DNA of 53,753 nucleotides from positions 1 through 53,753 of the forward strand of contig JAUIJI010000004.1 in NCBI GenBank assembly GCA_030431435.1, given 5' to 3'. A program made the position numbers and the translations under genes. This stretch comes from Alphaproteobacteria bacterium (lineage in GTDB: Bacteria > Pseudomonadota > Alphaproteobacteria > Sphingomonadales > Sphingomonadaceae). This document shows positions 17,446-26,248 of the stretch, one piece after another; the stretch's first letter is position 1; every line of letters starts with the position of its first letter. The notes under the pieces were generated by a model. It was not told the origin of the DNA, ran no database searches, and saw only the letters and a program-made list of their open reading frames with translations.

Positions 17446-19050
17446 TCATTCGCCGCCGAAGTTCTCGCCGAAGAAATCGCCCTCGTTCCACGCAGGCCGC
17501 TCGGCCATGTTGGCGATGTTGCGGGCGATCGCGTAATTCACTCCGGTAAAGCGTTCCAGCGCCTCGAAATCTACCAGTTCGACATGGTCCGAAGCCTGGT
17601 GATAATGGGTGCCGAGGAATTCATTCTGCGCTTCCTCGCCGCCATTTCCCCAGCCGATGTCGAGATAGACCGCAGGCACGCCGTTGCGGACATAGGAATA
17701 CTGGTCAGATCGGGTGAAGAAGCCTTGTTCGGGCTGCGGATCGGGGCTCAACGTCAAGCCGTATTCTGCCGTGGCAGCCTGCACCTGCGGGTAGAGGTTG
17801 GAGCGCGGCGCGCCGAAGGCCACCACGTCGCTGAAGGCATAGCTGACGATCGGCATGTCGAGATTGACGTTCGCCACCAGCGCCGCGCCTTCGGGAAGGT
17901 CGGGGTTGGCGGCGTGATAGGATGATCCGACCAGCCCCTTCTCTTCCGCAGTCAGCGCCACGAACAGCACCGGGCGGCGCGGCGGGTGGTCTTTCAGCAG
18001 CCGCGCGACCTCGATCATGCTGGCGATGCCCACGGCATTGTCCATCGCGCCGTTGTAGATCTCGTCATCGCCTTCCTCCTCGGTCGGCTGGATGCCGACA
18101 TGGTCGAGATGGCCGGTGAGCACGACATATTCATCTGCCAGTTCGGGATCGCTGCCAGGAAGCAGCGCCACCACATTGGGTGTGTCGAGCCGTTCGAAAT
18201 TGCTGTTGAATTCGATCTTCGCGGTGCGGCCGGTGGCAAAGCTGGGGAAGCGCTTGGCATCGGTCTGCTCGGCAGCGACAAGATCGTCGTAGTCGAACTC
18301 CAGCCCTTCGAGGATTGCCCGCGATGTCGCTTCGTTCAGTGTGCCGGTAGCTCGGATATTCGGCGAAGTGGAATGCGGTGTGCCATCCTTGCCGATCCAC
18401 GTCATCGAGCTGTTGTGGCGTGCCGATTCCACCAGGTCGTCCCACTCATAGAGCTCACCGAGACCGGGGGTGTAGAGCAACAGCGAGCCAATCGCTCCGT
18501 GTTCGGAAGCACGGGCAGAAAGCGTTGACCGGTAATGCGCCGCTTCTTCCGTATCGATGCCTTCCGGACCGCCATAGACGCGCAGCACGATCTTGCCTTC
18601 AAGGTCCAGCCCTTCGAAGTCATCGCGGCCTTCGATATCGAGGCCATAGCCGATGAACACCAGCTCACCCTCGATCGTGCCGCTTTGCTGCTGAGATCCG
18701 GTGTAGATGTAGTAATCGTCCCACATGGCAAGGCCGTCCATGCCTTCGATGGAGAGCGAGTTGCCGGTTTCGGCGCGCTCGTATTTCAGCATGGGCACGG
18801 CCTGGAAATAGGTTCCGTCATCGCCAGCAGGCTCCAGCCCCACGGCAGCAAAACGCCCGGCGACATATCCTGCAGCCCGGGCATGGCCGCGGGTTCCGGC
18901 CTCGCGCCCTTCCATGTTGTCGGCGGACAGGATCCTGACGTCGCGTTCCAGCGTGGCACGGTCGACATCGGCCTCATGCGCAAGCGCAGGCGCGGCAAGG
19001 ACAAGCGAGAGAGCGGTGCCGAAAGCGGCAACACAAAGGCGGTTGGTCAA
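17446..19050 (-). CDS. M28-family zinc aminopeptidase, exported
   Basis: This protein of about 534 residues should act in the periplasm or outside. A signal peptide (NRLCVAAFGTALSLVLAAPALAH) precedes a PA domain insertion and the di-zinc M28 core: TGHLDHVGIQP, GAMDNAVGIASMIEVARLL, ALTAEEKGLVGSSYH, NLDMPIV and HYHQASDHVE. These give the His, bridging Asp, Glu-Glu, Asp and His ligands, so the enzyme looks complete. No ATG start fits. The TTG at 19050 gives the best signal peptide and has GGGGA upstream; TTG at 19068 or 19107 are alternatives. Confidence 0.9.
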   Translation of the reverse strand: MTNRLCVAAFGTALSLVLAAPALAHEADVDRATLERDVRILSADNMEGREAGTRGHARAAGYVAGRFAAVGLEPAGDDGTYFQAVPMLKYERAETGNSLSIEGMDGLAMWDDYYIYTGSQQQSGTIEGELVFIGYGLDIEGRDDFEGLDLEGKIVLRVYGGPEGIDTEEAAHYRSTLSARASEHGAIGSLLLYTPGLGELYEWDDLVESARHNSSMTWIGKDGTPHSTSPNIRATGTLNEATSRAILEGLEFDYDDLVAAEQTDAKRFPSFATGRTAKIEFNSNFERLDTPNVVALLPGSDPELADEYVVLTGHLDHVGIQPTEEEGDDEIYNGAMDNAVGIASMIEVARLLKDHPPRRPVLFVALTAEEKGLVGSSYHAANPDLPEGAALVANVNLDMPIVSYAFSDVVAFGAPRSNLYPQVQAATAEYGLTLSPDPQPEQGFFTRSDQYSYVRNGVPAVYLDIGWGNGGEEAQNEFLGTHYHQASDHVELVDFEALERFTGVNYAIARNIANMAERPAWNEGDFFGENFGGE

Positions 19051-19161
19051 GGTCAGTCCCCGTTTCAAATGAAAGTATCCTGCTAGCCGCTTGGACGGCA
19101 GACGCAAGCCTTCACTCGACGAAGGGGTGACTCGGAGGGGTTAGTGGCGTGGGTGGCGCGC

Positions 19162-20025
19162 TCACCAGCCGTATCGAGCAGTCACAATGTTGGGAATGAC
19201 GATGAATGTATCCAGACCCACCCGCGAATTCCAAGTGAAGCTTGCGCGCTTTTCCTTGCGATCTGCGCTTCCTACGACGAATAGCATTCCCAGCAGCGGA
19301 AGCATGTTGGATTCGCCATCGCCATAGCGGAAGCGATTGGAACCCTGCGCATAGAAACCGCCGCTCCTCAAGCTGTCAAAATTCCGACGGTTCCCACGCT
19401 GGTAGACGCGGAAATTAAGGGTGATCCGGCGGCTGCCAATATTGCCCAGACTGATCTGCGCGTAGTCACGAGTTGGATTAATCGGCTCAGCCAACAATTC
19501 CTCGTAAGCCAGCTTCGACACCGTGCCGAGATCGAGGATTTCATCACCCTCCCCCAATGCGAGGGCATGATCGAGGTAACCGTCATGGTCTGTGTCCTCC
19601 AAACATGTCTGGCCATCGCGCAGGCTGTTGAACAGCGGGCCACCCATCATGCCAAGGAAGCCGGAGCTTTCCAGCGATTCTGCCACGCGGCTCCGGGTGC
19701 AAAAGATCATCCGCTCCCTCTGCAGTTGGTCACCTTCCTTCAACACTACACGCGGCAAGAGTTCACCTTGTCCAAGGACGATTTCCTCGCCCTCGGCACT
19801 GATCACAACATCTTCAACAAGCCGGGTTGAAAGTGCCCATCGCAGAGGGAAGGTGACCAGCGGATCACCTTGCACAAAGTCGCCTTCGCCAGCCTCGGCC
19901 TCACCTGGCAGAAAGATGATCGGCGATTGCCGCCATTCTACCGCGTCCTGCGCCTTGGCTGAGGCGACAATTCCAAGCGCAGCCGACATCATTGCCGCTG
20001 CCGCGAAAAAACGGCTTGATTTCAC
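19162..20025 (-). CDS. Exported protein of unknown function
   Basis: This 287-residue protein starts at GTG with AGGA eight bases upstream. A signal peptide (VKSSRFFAAAAMMSAALGIVASAKA) is followed by a soluble domain I do not recognise. Near residue 140 there is CLEDTDHDGYLDHAL, a short Ca-binding-like Asp-rich loop (DxDxDGxxD). The last 90 residues are beta-like and rich in Arg, Gly and aromatic residues. It lies 61 bp downstream of cobS on the same strand, where cobT would be expected, but it shows no similarity to CobT. Confidence 0.7.
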   Translation of the reverse strand: MKSSRFFAAAAMMSAALGIVASAKAQDAVEWRQSPIIFLPGEAEAGEGDFVQGDPLVTFPLRWALSTRLVEDVVISAEGEEIVLGQGELLPRVVLKEGDQLQRERMIFCTRSRVAESLESSGFLGMMGGPLFNSLRDGQTCLEDTDHDGYLDHALALGEGDEILDLGTVSKLAYEELLAEPINPTRDYAQISLGNIGSRRITLNFRVYQRGNRRNFDSLRSGGFYAQGSNRFRYGDGESNMLPLLGMLFVVGSADRKEKRASFTWNSRVGLDTFIVIPNIVTARYGW

Positions 20026-20086
20026 GGATATGTCCTGACCCTTCCCAAGATTTCTGGATGGATCATGCGCACGAGCCTCCCGGCAA

Positions 20087-21070
20087 TCAAGCCTTGCTGA
20101 CAACGCTTTCAGGCAATTCCTCGCCAAACACGCGCTGGTAGTATTCGGCCACCAGCATGCGTTCCGCCTCGTCACACTTGTTGAGGAAGGTGAGGCGGAA
20201 GGCGAAGCCGGGGTCGCCGAAGATCTTGGTGTTTTCGGACCAGCTGATCACCGTGCGCGGGCTCATCACCGTGGAGATATCGCCGTTGATGAAGCCCTGG
20301 CGCGTCAAATCCGCCACGCGGATCATGTCAGCCACCAGCTTGGGATCGAGGTCGGTCTTGGCACCAACGATCTCGCGTTCGGTTTCTTCGGGCAGGTAGT
20401 TAAGCGTGGAGACGATGTTCCACCGGTCCATCTGGCCCTGGTTGATCGCCTGCGTGCCGTGATAGAGCCCGCTGGTATCGCCAAGGCCCACCGTGTTCGC
20501 GGTGGCGAAGAGGCGGAAGTTGGGATCGGGGCGGATCACGCGGTTCTGGTCCAGCAGGGTCAGCTTGCCCGCCTGTTCCAGCACGCGCTGGATCACGAAC
20601 ATCACGTCCGGGCGGCCAGCGTCATATTCGTCGAACACCAGCGCCACAGGGTGCTGCAGCGCCCAGGGCAGCAAGCCTTCGCGGAATTCGGTGACCTGCA
20701 AACCGTCACGCAGCACGATGGCGTCGCGGCCGACAAGGTCGATACGGCTGATATGCGCATCGAGGTTGATGCGGATGCACGGCCAGTTGAGGCGCGCTGC
20801 TACCTGCTCGATATGGGTGGACTTGCCGGTGCCGTGATAGCCCTGGATCATCACCCGGCGGTTGTGGGCAAAGCCCGCAAGGATCGCCAGCGTGGTGTCC
20901 GGATCGAACACATAGCTCTCGTCCAGATCGGGCACGCGCTCGTCAGCCTTGGAGAAGGCGGGCACTTTCATGTCGATATCGATGCCGAATGTCTCGCGCA
21001 CATCCACTTCGATATCGGGCGCGGCCATCAGCGTGCCGCCATGTTCGGAATTGTCTGTCATGTCATTCAT
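20087..21070 (-). CDS. cobS: CobS-like AAA+ ATPase (aerobic cobaltochelatase subunit)
   Basis: This 327-residue AAA+ protein has Walker [10 protein letters not shown], Walker [11 protein letters not shown] and sensor 1 [13 protein letters not shown]. It matches CobS closely in length and ends. CobS works with CobT and CobN to insert cobalt into hydrogenobyrinic acid a,c-diamide. Neither cobT nor cobN is in this window; in many alphaproteobacteria cobT follows directly. The ATG at 21070 is taken; an ATG nine bases further in is possible. It is divergent from a GST gene with 67 bp between. Confidence 0.93.
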   Translation of the reverse strand: MNDMTDNSEHGGTLMAAPDIEVDVRETFGIDIDMKVPAFSKADERVPDLDESYVFDPDTTLAILAGFAHNRRVMIQGYHGTGKSTHIEQVAARLNWPCIRINLDAHISRIDLVGRDAIVLRDGLQVTEFREGLLPWALQHPVALVFDEYDAGRPDVMFVIQRVLEQAGKLTLLDQNRVIRPDPNFRLFATANTVGLGDTSGLYHGTQAINQGQMDRWNIVSTLNYLPEETEREIVGAKTDLDPKLVADMIRVADLTRQGFINGDISTVMSPRTVISWSENTKIFGDPGFAFRLTFLNKCDEAERMLVAEYYQRVFGEELPESVVSKA

Positions 21071-21137
21071 CTCGAGGCGTTGCCTAGACGGGGGCGGCAA
21101 TGGCTGCAACATTCAAGTCCACCAAGGAGAGATTGCC

Positions 21138-21791
21138 ATGCAGATTTTCGGATTTCCCACCAGCCCCTACGTCCGAAAGGTGCTGTTGATCGCGGCGGAA
21201 AAGGGGGTGGAGGTCGATCTGGTGGAGGCTACGCCGCACAAGCCGACGCCCGAATTCCTTGCCGCCAGCCCGTTCCGCATGATGCCGGCGATGGCGGAAG
21301 GGGATTTCACCCTGCCCGATTCGACCGCGATCTTCATCTATCTCGATGCGAAATATCCCGATCCGCCGTTGCTGCCCGCTGATCCGCAGCAACGCGGGCA
21401 AGCGATGTGGTTTGACGAATTTGCCGACACCATCCTTGCCAATTCCGCACGCGGGGTGGCCTTCAACCGCTATATCGGCCCCGCCCTGCTAGGCCTGCCG
21501 GTGAACGAGGAAGCGGCTGGCGAGGCCGAAGCCAAGGCGCTGCCCGCGCTCGACTGGCTAGAGGAGCAGGTGCCTGACGACGGCTGGCTGCTTTCGACAT
21601 ATTCGCTGGCGGATATTGCCGTGGCCTGCTGCCTTCGCACGCTGGCTTATGGGCTGGACGTGAAATCACGCCCGAAAACCGCTGCCTGGCTTGGCCGGGT
21701 GGAAGCGCGTCCGGCGTGGATTGCGGTGGCGGAACAGGAAGCCGCGATGATCGAAGCCGCCAAGGAAAGCGGGCACCACAAGGCGGGCTGA
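21138..21791 (+). CDS. Glutathione S-transferase family protein
   Basis: This 217-residue protein has an N-terminal thioredoxin-fold domain (MQIFGFPTSPYVRKVLLIA) with the glutathione-binding PAMAEGDFTLPDSTAI segment, the cis-Pro and the Asp-Ser pair. The alpha-helical C-terminal domain carries the N-capping-box-like YSLADIAVACC. Such enzymes conjugate glutathione to electrophiles or reduce disulphides; the substrate is unknown. AAGGAGA is seven bases before the ATG. It is the first of three GST-like genes that, with a DUF1428 gene, run in the same direction up to 23657. Confidence 0.92.
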   Translation: MQIFGFPTSPYVRKVLLIAAEKGVEVDLVEATPHKPTPEFLAASPFRMMPAMAEGDFTLPDSTAIFIYLDAKYPDPPLLPADPQQRGQAMWFDEFADTILANSARGVAFNRYIGPALLGLPVNEEAAGEAEAKALPALDWLEEQVPDDGWLLSTYSLADIAVACCLRTLAYGLDVKSRPKTAAWLGRVEARPAWIAVAEQEAAMIEAAKESGHHKAG

Positions 21792-21877
21792 CGCCTACTA
21801 CGCAATTCGCCTGCACCCATCCGCCGTAATCCGGTTATGCTGCCCGTCGGGACGACTCGGAGGAAGGACACAGCGCC

Positions 21878-22546
21878 ATGGGCGATCTTGCCAGCGCCAA
21901 TATCACCATCAGCGCCTTTGAATGGGTGCCCGAATTCGCGCGCGGCCAGGTGCGCGACCTGACCGTGCGCTGGGCGCTTGAGGAAGCGGGCGTTCCATAC
22001 CGTACGCTCCTTCTGCACGCGGGCTCCGCGCGGCCGGAAAGCTATTTGTCGTGGCAACCCTTCGACCAGGTCCCCGCTTACCGCGACGATACCGGCGAAA
22101 TGTTCGAAAGCGGGGCGATCCTGCTCCACCTCGGGCGGCAGGAGGAGCGATTGCTGCCCGCTGATCCCGCCACGCGCATGCAGGCGGAAAGCTGGCTTTT
22201 TGCGGCGATCAGTTCCGTTGAACCGGTATTGCGCCCGATCACGCTGATGCCGCTGTTCAGCGGTGACAAGGAATGGTGCGCACCTGCTGTCGCCTCAATG
22301 CTGCCGACGGCAGAAAAGCGCCTGTCGCGCGTTGCCGAGGCGCTGGGAGACAAGGACTGGTTCGCAGGCGAGTTTTCAGTCGCCGACATCATGATGGCCT
22401 TCGTGCTGCGCAGCTTCGGCGGACAGCTGATCAATGATCACGCCAACCTGCTGGCCTTTAGAGAGCGCGCGCTGGACCGCCCGGCCTTCGCCCGCGCGCT
22501 GCAAGCCCAGCTTGACGACCTGACCGGCGAACCGCCGCACGCATAA
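21878..22546 (+). CDS. Divergent glutathione S-transferase family protein
   Basis: This 222-residue GST-fold protein has an N-terminal thioredoxin-like domain that starts unusually (SAFEWVPEFARGQVRDLTVRW) and keeps PFDQVPAYRDD and the FESGAILLHL segment (Glu-Ser for glutathione). The C-terminal domain has FSVADIMMAFVLRSF. There is no obvious catalytic Tyr, Ser or Cys in the usual first-helix place, so activity is uncertain. It lies 12 bp before the DUF1428 gene and is likely co-transcribed with it. Confidence 0.88.
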   Translation: MGDLASANITISAFEWVPEFARGQVRDLTVRWALEEAGVPYRTLLLHAGSARPESYLSWQPFDQVPAYRDDTGEMFESGAILLHLGRQEERLLPADPATRMQAESWLFAAISSVEPVLRPITLMPLFSGDKEWCAPAVASMLPTAEKRLSRVAEALGDKDWFAGEFSVADIMMAFVLRSFGGQLINDHANLLAFRERALDRPAFARALQAQLDDLTGEPPHA

Positions 22547-22558
22547 GGGGAGAGAGAC

Positions 22559-22918
22559 ATGTATATCCAGGGGTTCCTGCTCGCCGTTCCGGAGGACAAG
22601 AAAGAGGAATACCGCGCCATGGCTGATGCCGCATGGGGCTTGTTCAAGAACTTTGGCGCAATCGAAACGGTCGAAGGTTGGGAAGACAGTGTGGAAGACG
22701 GCAAGGTTACCGATTTCCGCATGGCCACCAAGGCAAAGCCCGGCGAGAAGATCGTCTTTTCCTGGATCGTCTGGCCCGACAAGGCGACCTATGAAGACGC
22801 TGCCGCGAGAATGATGAGCGGCGAAGGGATGGAGGACATGCCCACCGAAATGCCGTTCGATGGGATGCGCATGATGTGGGGCGGGTTCGAGCCATTGTTT
22901 GTGGCAGGTCGCGCATAG
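22559..22918 (+). CDS. DUF1428 family protein
   Basis: This 119-residue protein has the family start MYIQGFLLAVPEDKKEEYRA, the Trp-rich middle (KIVFSWIVWPDKATYEDA) and the C-terminal MPFDGMRMMWGGFEPLF. DUF1428 proteins have a ferredoxin-like dimeric alpha/beta-barrel fold seen in monooxygenase-like and antibiotic-monooxygenase proteins. No substrate is known. The SD GGGGAGAGAG precedes the ATG. It is sandwiched between GST genes, which suggests a role in handling reactive small molecules. Confidence 0.9.
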   Translation: MYIQGFLLAVPEDKKEEYRAMADAAWGLFKNFGAIETVEGWEDSVEDGKVTDFRMATKAKPGEKIVFSWIVWPDKATYEDAAARMMSGEGMEDMPTEMPFDGMRMMWGGFEPLFVAGRA

Positions 22919-22939
22919 ACGCTTGCGCCCTGCGCTGCC

Positions 22940-22967
22940 TTGTCGCGCAGAAAATTTGTCGCGCAGA
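22940..22967. repeat. Tandem direct repeat TTGTCGCGCAGA
   Basis: Two identical 12-mers are at 22940-22951 and 22956-22967, with a 16-bp period. They lie in the gap before the GST gene at 23049 and could be paired regulator sites. Confidence 0.5.
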
Positions 22968-23048
22968 TAGCAAGCCACAAGCCCATGCTTGCAAACAGGT
23001 GCCTGTTCCCTATCCGCTTGTGCAGCACATTTCTGCAGGAGCGCGCAC

Positions 23049-23657
23049 ATGGCCAGTTATACATTCTTCTTCAACCCGATGAGCCGTGCTCTGATCGCGC
23101 AATGGGCCTTTGCGGAAGCTGGTGTGGAGCCCGGGATCGCCCTGGTCGAATGGGACAACAAGCCCGTTGCACTGCTGGATGCAAACCCCATGGGCAAGCT
23201 TCCCACCATCATCCACCACGCCGCTTTCGGAGACAGGGTGGTGAGCGAGTGCCCCGCCATCTGCCACTATCTGGCCGAGATGGAGGCGCCCGAACTCTTG
23301 CCCCGGCCGGAAGAGAAAGCGGACTATTTCCGCTGGCTGCTCTTTGCCGCTGGTCCGGTGGAAGCGGCGGTGACCAACAGGGCCATGGGATGGGAACCGA
23401 AAGACGCGAAACAGGAAATGACTACCGGTTTCGGCAGTTTCGACCGCACGATCGATACGCTGGCCCGCCATTTCGCAGACCACGATCATGTGTGCGGTGA
23501 CAGGTTCACCATGGCCGATGTCTATGTCGGCAGCCAGGTCGACTGGGGTTTGCGGTTCGGATCAATGCCGGCTCTGGACAGCCTGAAGGCATACCAGGCC
23601 CGCATCCAGCAAAGGCCGGCCTACAAGGCCAGTCTGGGCGCGATACCCGAAAGCTGA
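23049..23657 (+). CDS. Glutathione S-transferase family protein
   Basis: This 202-residue protein starts MASYTFFFNPMSRALIAQW and has the thioredoxin-fold glutathione site NPMGKLPTIIHH with VVSECPAICHYLAEM. The C-terminal helical domain carries FTMADVYVGSQVDW, an N-capping-box match. Cysteines at the first helix are absent, so it is probably a Ser or Asn type. It is preceded by a 12-bp tandem repeat and meets the J-domain gene tail to tail 9 bp away. Confidence 0.92.
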   Translation: MASYTFFFNPMSRALIAQWAFAEAGVEPGIALVEWDNKPVALLDANPMGKLPTIIHHAAFGDRVVSECPAICHYLAEMEAPELLPRPEEKADYFRWLLFAAGPVEAAVTNRAMGWEPKDAKQEMTTGFGSFDRTIDTLARHFADHDHVCGDRFTMADVYVGSQVDWGLRFGSMPALDSLKAYQARIQQRPAYKASLGAIPES

Positions 23658-23666
23658 TCCGGCACG

Positions 23667-24257
23667 CTAGCCGAAGCCGTCTGCGCGGCGCAGCAGCTGG
23701 TAGGCTTCGACCACCTTCTGCAACCTGCCTTCGTGCCGCCGGTCCCCGCCGTTGCGATCGGGATGGTAGCGGCGCACGAGTTCGGAATAGCGGCGGCGCA
23801 GGCGGGCGCGGTCGTCCTTTGGGGTAAGGCCCATCACGTTCAGCGCCTCGCGCTCCATCGGGGTAAAGCGGCTGAACTGTTCGGATTGGCGGCCTTGCGC
23901 CTTGCGCTTGATATCCCCGGCACGCGCGCCGATGGCATCGAGCGGATCGTCGAAATCGGCCCAGCGCGGCATGCCGTCGATGCCGGCGGTGGGCTTGAAG
24001 GCGCGGCTTTCGGTCTGCCAGCCTGAGAGGGGCGACTGTGCGGTGAGGATCTCGTCCGCGCTCATCCCTTCGAAGAAATCATAGCCCGCGTTGAATTCTC
24101 GCACATGGTCAAGGCAGAACCAGCGCCATTCGCCCGGCCCGTCAAATCCGTGGCCACGGCCTCCCGGCGCGCGGAACTCGCCTGCCTCGGGGCAGCCCGG
24201 CGCTTCGCATTGACGGCCCTCGTCCTCAAATCGTCCATGAAATTTGGCTGATCGCAT
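23667..24257 (-). CDS. J-domain protein
   Basis: This 196-residue cytoplasmic protein has its J domain at the C-terminus (about 135-192) with the HPD motif in ELVRRYHPDRNGGD and the helix VVEAYQLLRR. The N-terminal part has conserved cysteines (CEAPGCPEAG and WFCLDH) that could bind zinc. It stimulates DnaK-type chaperones. The family is typical of alphaproteobacteria and is normally found next to bolA and cobS/cobT, as here. It is divergent from bolA with 67 bp between. Confidence 0.93.
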   Translation of the reverse strand: MRSAKFHGRFEDEGRQCEAPGCPEAGEFRAPGGRGHGFDGPGEWRWFCLDHVREFNAGYDFFEGMSADEILTAQSPLSGWQTESRAFKPTAGIDGMPRWADFDDPLDAIGARAGDIKRKAQGRQSEQFSRFTPMEREALNVMGLTPKDDRARLRRRYSELVRRYHPDRNGGDRRHEGRLQKVVEAYQLLRRADGFG

Positions 24258-24324
24258 TCGCTTGAAACTGGGGTATGCAGGCCCAGATTAAAACCCCCAA
24301 AAAGCGCGGAGCAGGAGCAAATTC

Positions 24325-24603
24325 GTGGCCGGACCGATCCAGCAGGAAATGGAAACCCTTCTGACCGAGGCTTTTGCCCCCACTCGGCTGGAAGTCATCA
24401 ATGACAGCGCGATGCATCGCGGCCATTCGGGCGATGACGGCAGCGGGGAATCGCATTTCACCGTGGTGATCGAGGCCGAGGCCTTCACCGGCGTGAACCG
24501 CGTGATGCGCCAGCGCATGGTCAACAAGGCGCTGGGCGATATTCCGGGTGAGCGGGTCCATGCCCTCGCCATCAAGGCATCGGCACCGGGTGAAACTGCA
24601 TGA
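24325..24603 (+). CDS. BolA family protein
   Basis: This 92-residue protein has the class II KH-like BolA fold. It carries GESHFTVVIEAEAFTGVNRVMRQRMVN with the conserved His of the FDxxR/HFxV region and the MVNKAL helix. BolA proteins work with monothiol glutaredoxins in iron-sulphur sensing and delivery. The stop overlaps the next GST gene by four bases (ATGA), so a BolA-GST pair is translated together. Confidence 0.94.
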   Translation: MAGPIQQEMETLLTEAFAPTRLEVINDSAMHRGHSGDDGSGESHFTVVIEAEAFTGVNRVMRQRMVNKALGDIPGERVHALAIKASAPGETA

Positions 24604-25307
24604 CCACGCAGCTGTGGTACTGGCCCGATTTTCCCGGGCGCGGCGAGTTCGTGCGGCTCTATTTGGAAGCCGCCGAGATCGAATATGAGGACATGGCGCG
24701 TCTGGAAGGCGCAGACGCGCTCGTGGAGGACATGCACGCGCGGCAAGGCATCCGCCCCTTCGCCCCGCCCTACCTTGTCGATGGCGAGGTCTGCGTGGCG
24801 CAGACGCCGCTGATCCTCACCTATCTGCAAGACCGCGAGGGGCTCGGCTCGGGCGAGCTGGAAACCGATCTCCAACTGGTCCAGCTGCAAATGGATATTG
24901 CCGACCTGGTCGAGGAGGTGTTCCGCACCCACCACCCCGTTGCGCCCGGCCTTCATTATGCGGACCAGATGGATGCCGCTTACGAGATGGCGCATGATTT
25001 CCGGGAGAACCGCCTGCCCAAATATCTCATCCATTTCGAGAATGCGGTGGCGGCCAGCGGCGGCCCCTTCGTGCTGGGCCAGCAGTGGAGCCATGTCGAC
25101 ACCAGCCTGTTCCAGCTGATGGAAGGGCTCGACCACGCTTTCCCCCGCCTGATGGAGCATCTGCAGGGGCATTTCCCCTACCTTGAGGGGGTGCAGGCGA
25201 CTGTCCCCGATATCGAGGGCGTCGCGACCTATCTCGCATCGGAGCGCCGCATCGATTTCAACGAGGATGGCATTTTCCGCCATTACGAGGAACTGGACCA
25301 GCAATAG
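24600..25307 (+). CDS. Glutathione S-transferase, sigma/S-crystallin-like
   Basis: This 235-residue protein starts MTTQLWYWPDFPGRGEFVRL, with Tyr7 in the place of the catalytic Tyr of sigma/alpha/mu GSTs. PPYLVDGEVCVAQTPLILTYL is the glutathione-binding stretch. The C-terminal domain has FVLGQQWSHVDTSLFQLM, where the usual AD-type capping box is replaced by HVDT. It overlaps bolA by four bases, so it shares its translation. The link to BolA suggests glutathione-dependent redox or iron-sulphur functions, which is inference. Confidence 0.9.
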   Translation: MTTQLWYWPDFPGRGEFVRLYLEAAEIEYEDMARLEGADALVEDMHARQGIRPFAPPYLVDGEVCVAQTPLILTYLQDREGLGSGELETDLQLVQLQMDIADLVEEVFRTHHPVAPGLHYADQMDAAYEMAHDFRENRLPKYLIHFENAVAASGGPFVLGQQWSHVDTSLFQLMEGLDHAFPRLMEHLQGHFPYLEGVQATVPDIEGVATYLASERRIDFNEDGIFRHYEELDQQ

Positions 25308-25342
25308 GCACGTTCCCCCTGCGGCCAACAGGAGCACCCGCG

Positions 25343-26227
25343 ATGAGCATTACCCAGACCGTTACCCCCGTCACCCACGATCTGGGGGGCTTTCAGGTCC
25401 GCCGCGCGGTTCCCAGCCCCGAATGCCGAATGGTCGGCCCCTTCGTCTTTATCGACCAGTTTGGCCCCGCCCGGCTGGAAACGGGCGAAGGCATGGACGT
25501 GCGCCCCCACCCGCATATCAACCTTGCAACCGTCACCTGGTTGTTCGAAGGCGCGATCGACCATCGTGACAGCCTCGGCACCTTTTCCACCATCCATCCC
25601 GGCACGGTGAACTTGATGACCGCGGGCAAGGGCATCGTCCATTCCGAACGCTCCCCGCAATCCGAGCGCGCATCAGGCCCGGCGATGTACGGCATGCAGA
25701 CCTGGCTCGCCCTGCCAGAAGCGCTGGAGGAGATAGACCCCGCCTTCGAAGCGATCAGCGACCTGCCCGTTGTCGAGGATTCGGGTGCCAGTGCCACGGT
25801 GATCATGGGCCAATTGTGGGGCGCGCGCGCGGCCACCACCACCCATGCCGAAACCATCTATGCCGAGATCAATCTGCAGGCAGGCGGCACGATCCCCATC
25901 GATGCCGAGGCAGACGAGCGCGCGGTGATGCTGGTGGGCGGCGATGCCACGCTGGGCGGCGACAGGCTGGAACTCTATACGCTCTACCTGATCCGTCCTG
26001 GCGATGCGATGGCGCTGGCATCCGACAAGGGCGGCAAGGTGATGCTGATGGGCGGCGAGGCTTTCCCCGAACGGCGCCACGTGTGGTGGAACTTCGTCAG
26101 CTCGCGCCGTGACAGGATCAACCAGGCCAAGGAAGACTGGCGCGAGGGGCGCTTTGCCAAGGTGCCGGGTGACGAGGAGGAGTTCATCCCCCTCCCCGAC
26201 AAGCCCAAGACCGTAAGCTATCCCTGA
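25343..26227 (+). CDS. Pirin family protein
   Basis: This 294-residue bicupin has the pirin signature RPHPHINLATVTWLFEGAIDHRDSLG with metal-binding His residues (about 54-61), then MTAGKGIVHSERS with His and Glu ligands. The second cupin (about 170-290) carries no full metal site, as usual. Bacterial pirins include quercetinase-like enzymes and redox regulators; the substrate is unknown. GGAG lies ten bases before the ATG. It follows the GST gene by 35 bp and may be in the same transcript. Confidence 0.93.
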   Translation: MSITQTVTPVTHDLGGFQVRRAVPSPECRMVGPFVFIDQFGPARLETGEGMDVRPHPHINLATVTWLFEGAIDHRDSLGTFSTIHPGTVNLMTAGKGIVHSERSPQSERASGPAMYGMQTWLALPEALEEIDPAFEAISDLPVVEDSGASATVIMGQLWGARAATTTHAETIYAEINLQAGGTIPIDAEADERAVMLVGGDATLGGDRLELYTLYLIRPGDAMALASDKGGKVMLMGGEAFPERRHVWWNFVSSRRDRINQAKEDWREGRFAKVPGDEEEFIPLPDKPKTVSYP

Positions 26228-26248
26228 AGAACCAGCGATAGCCCGCTG

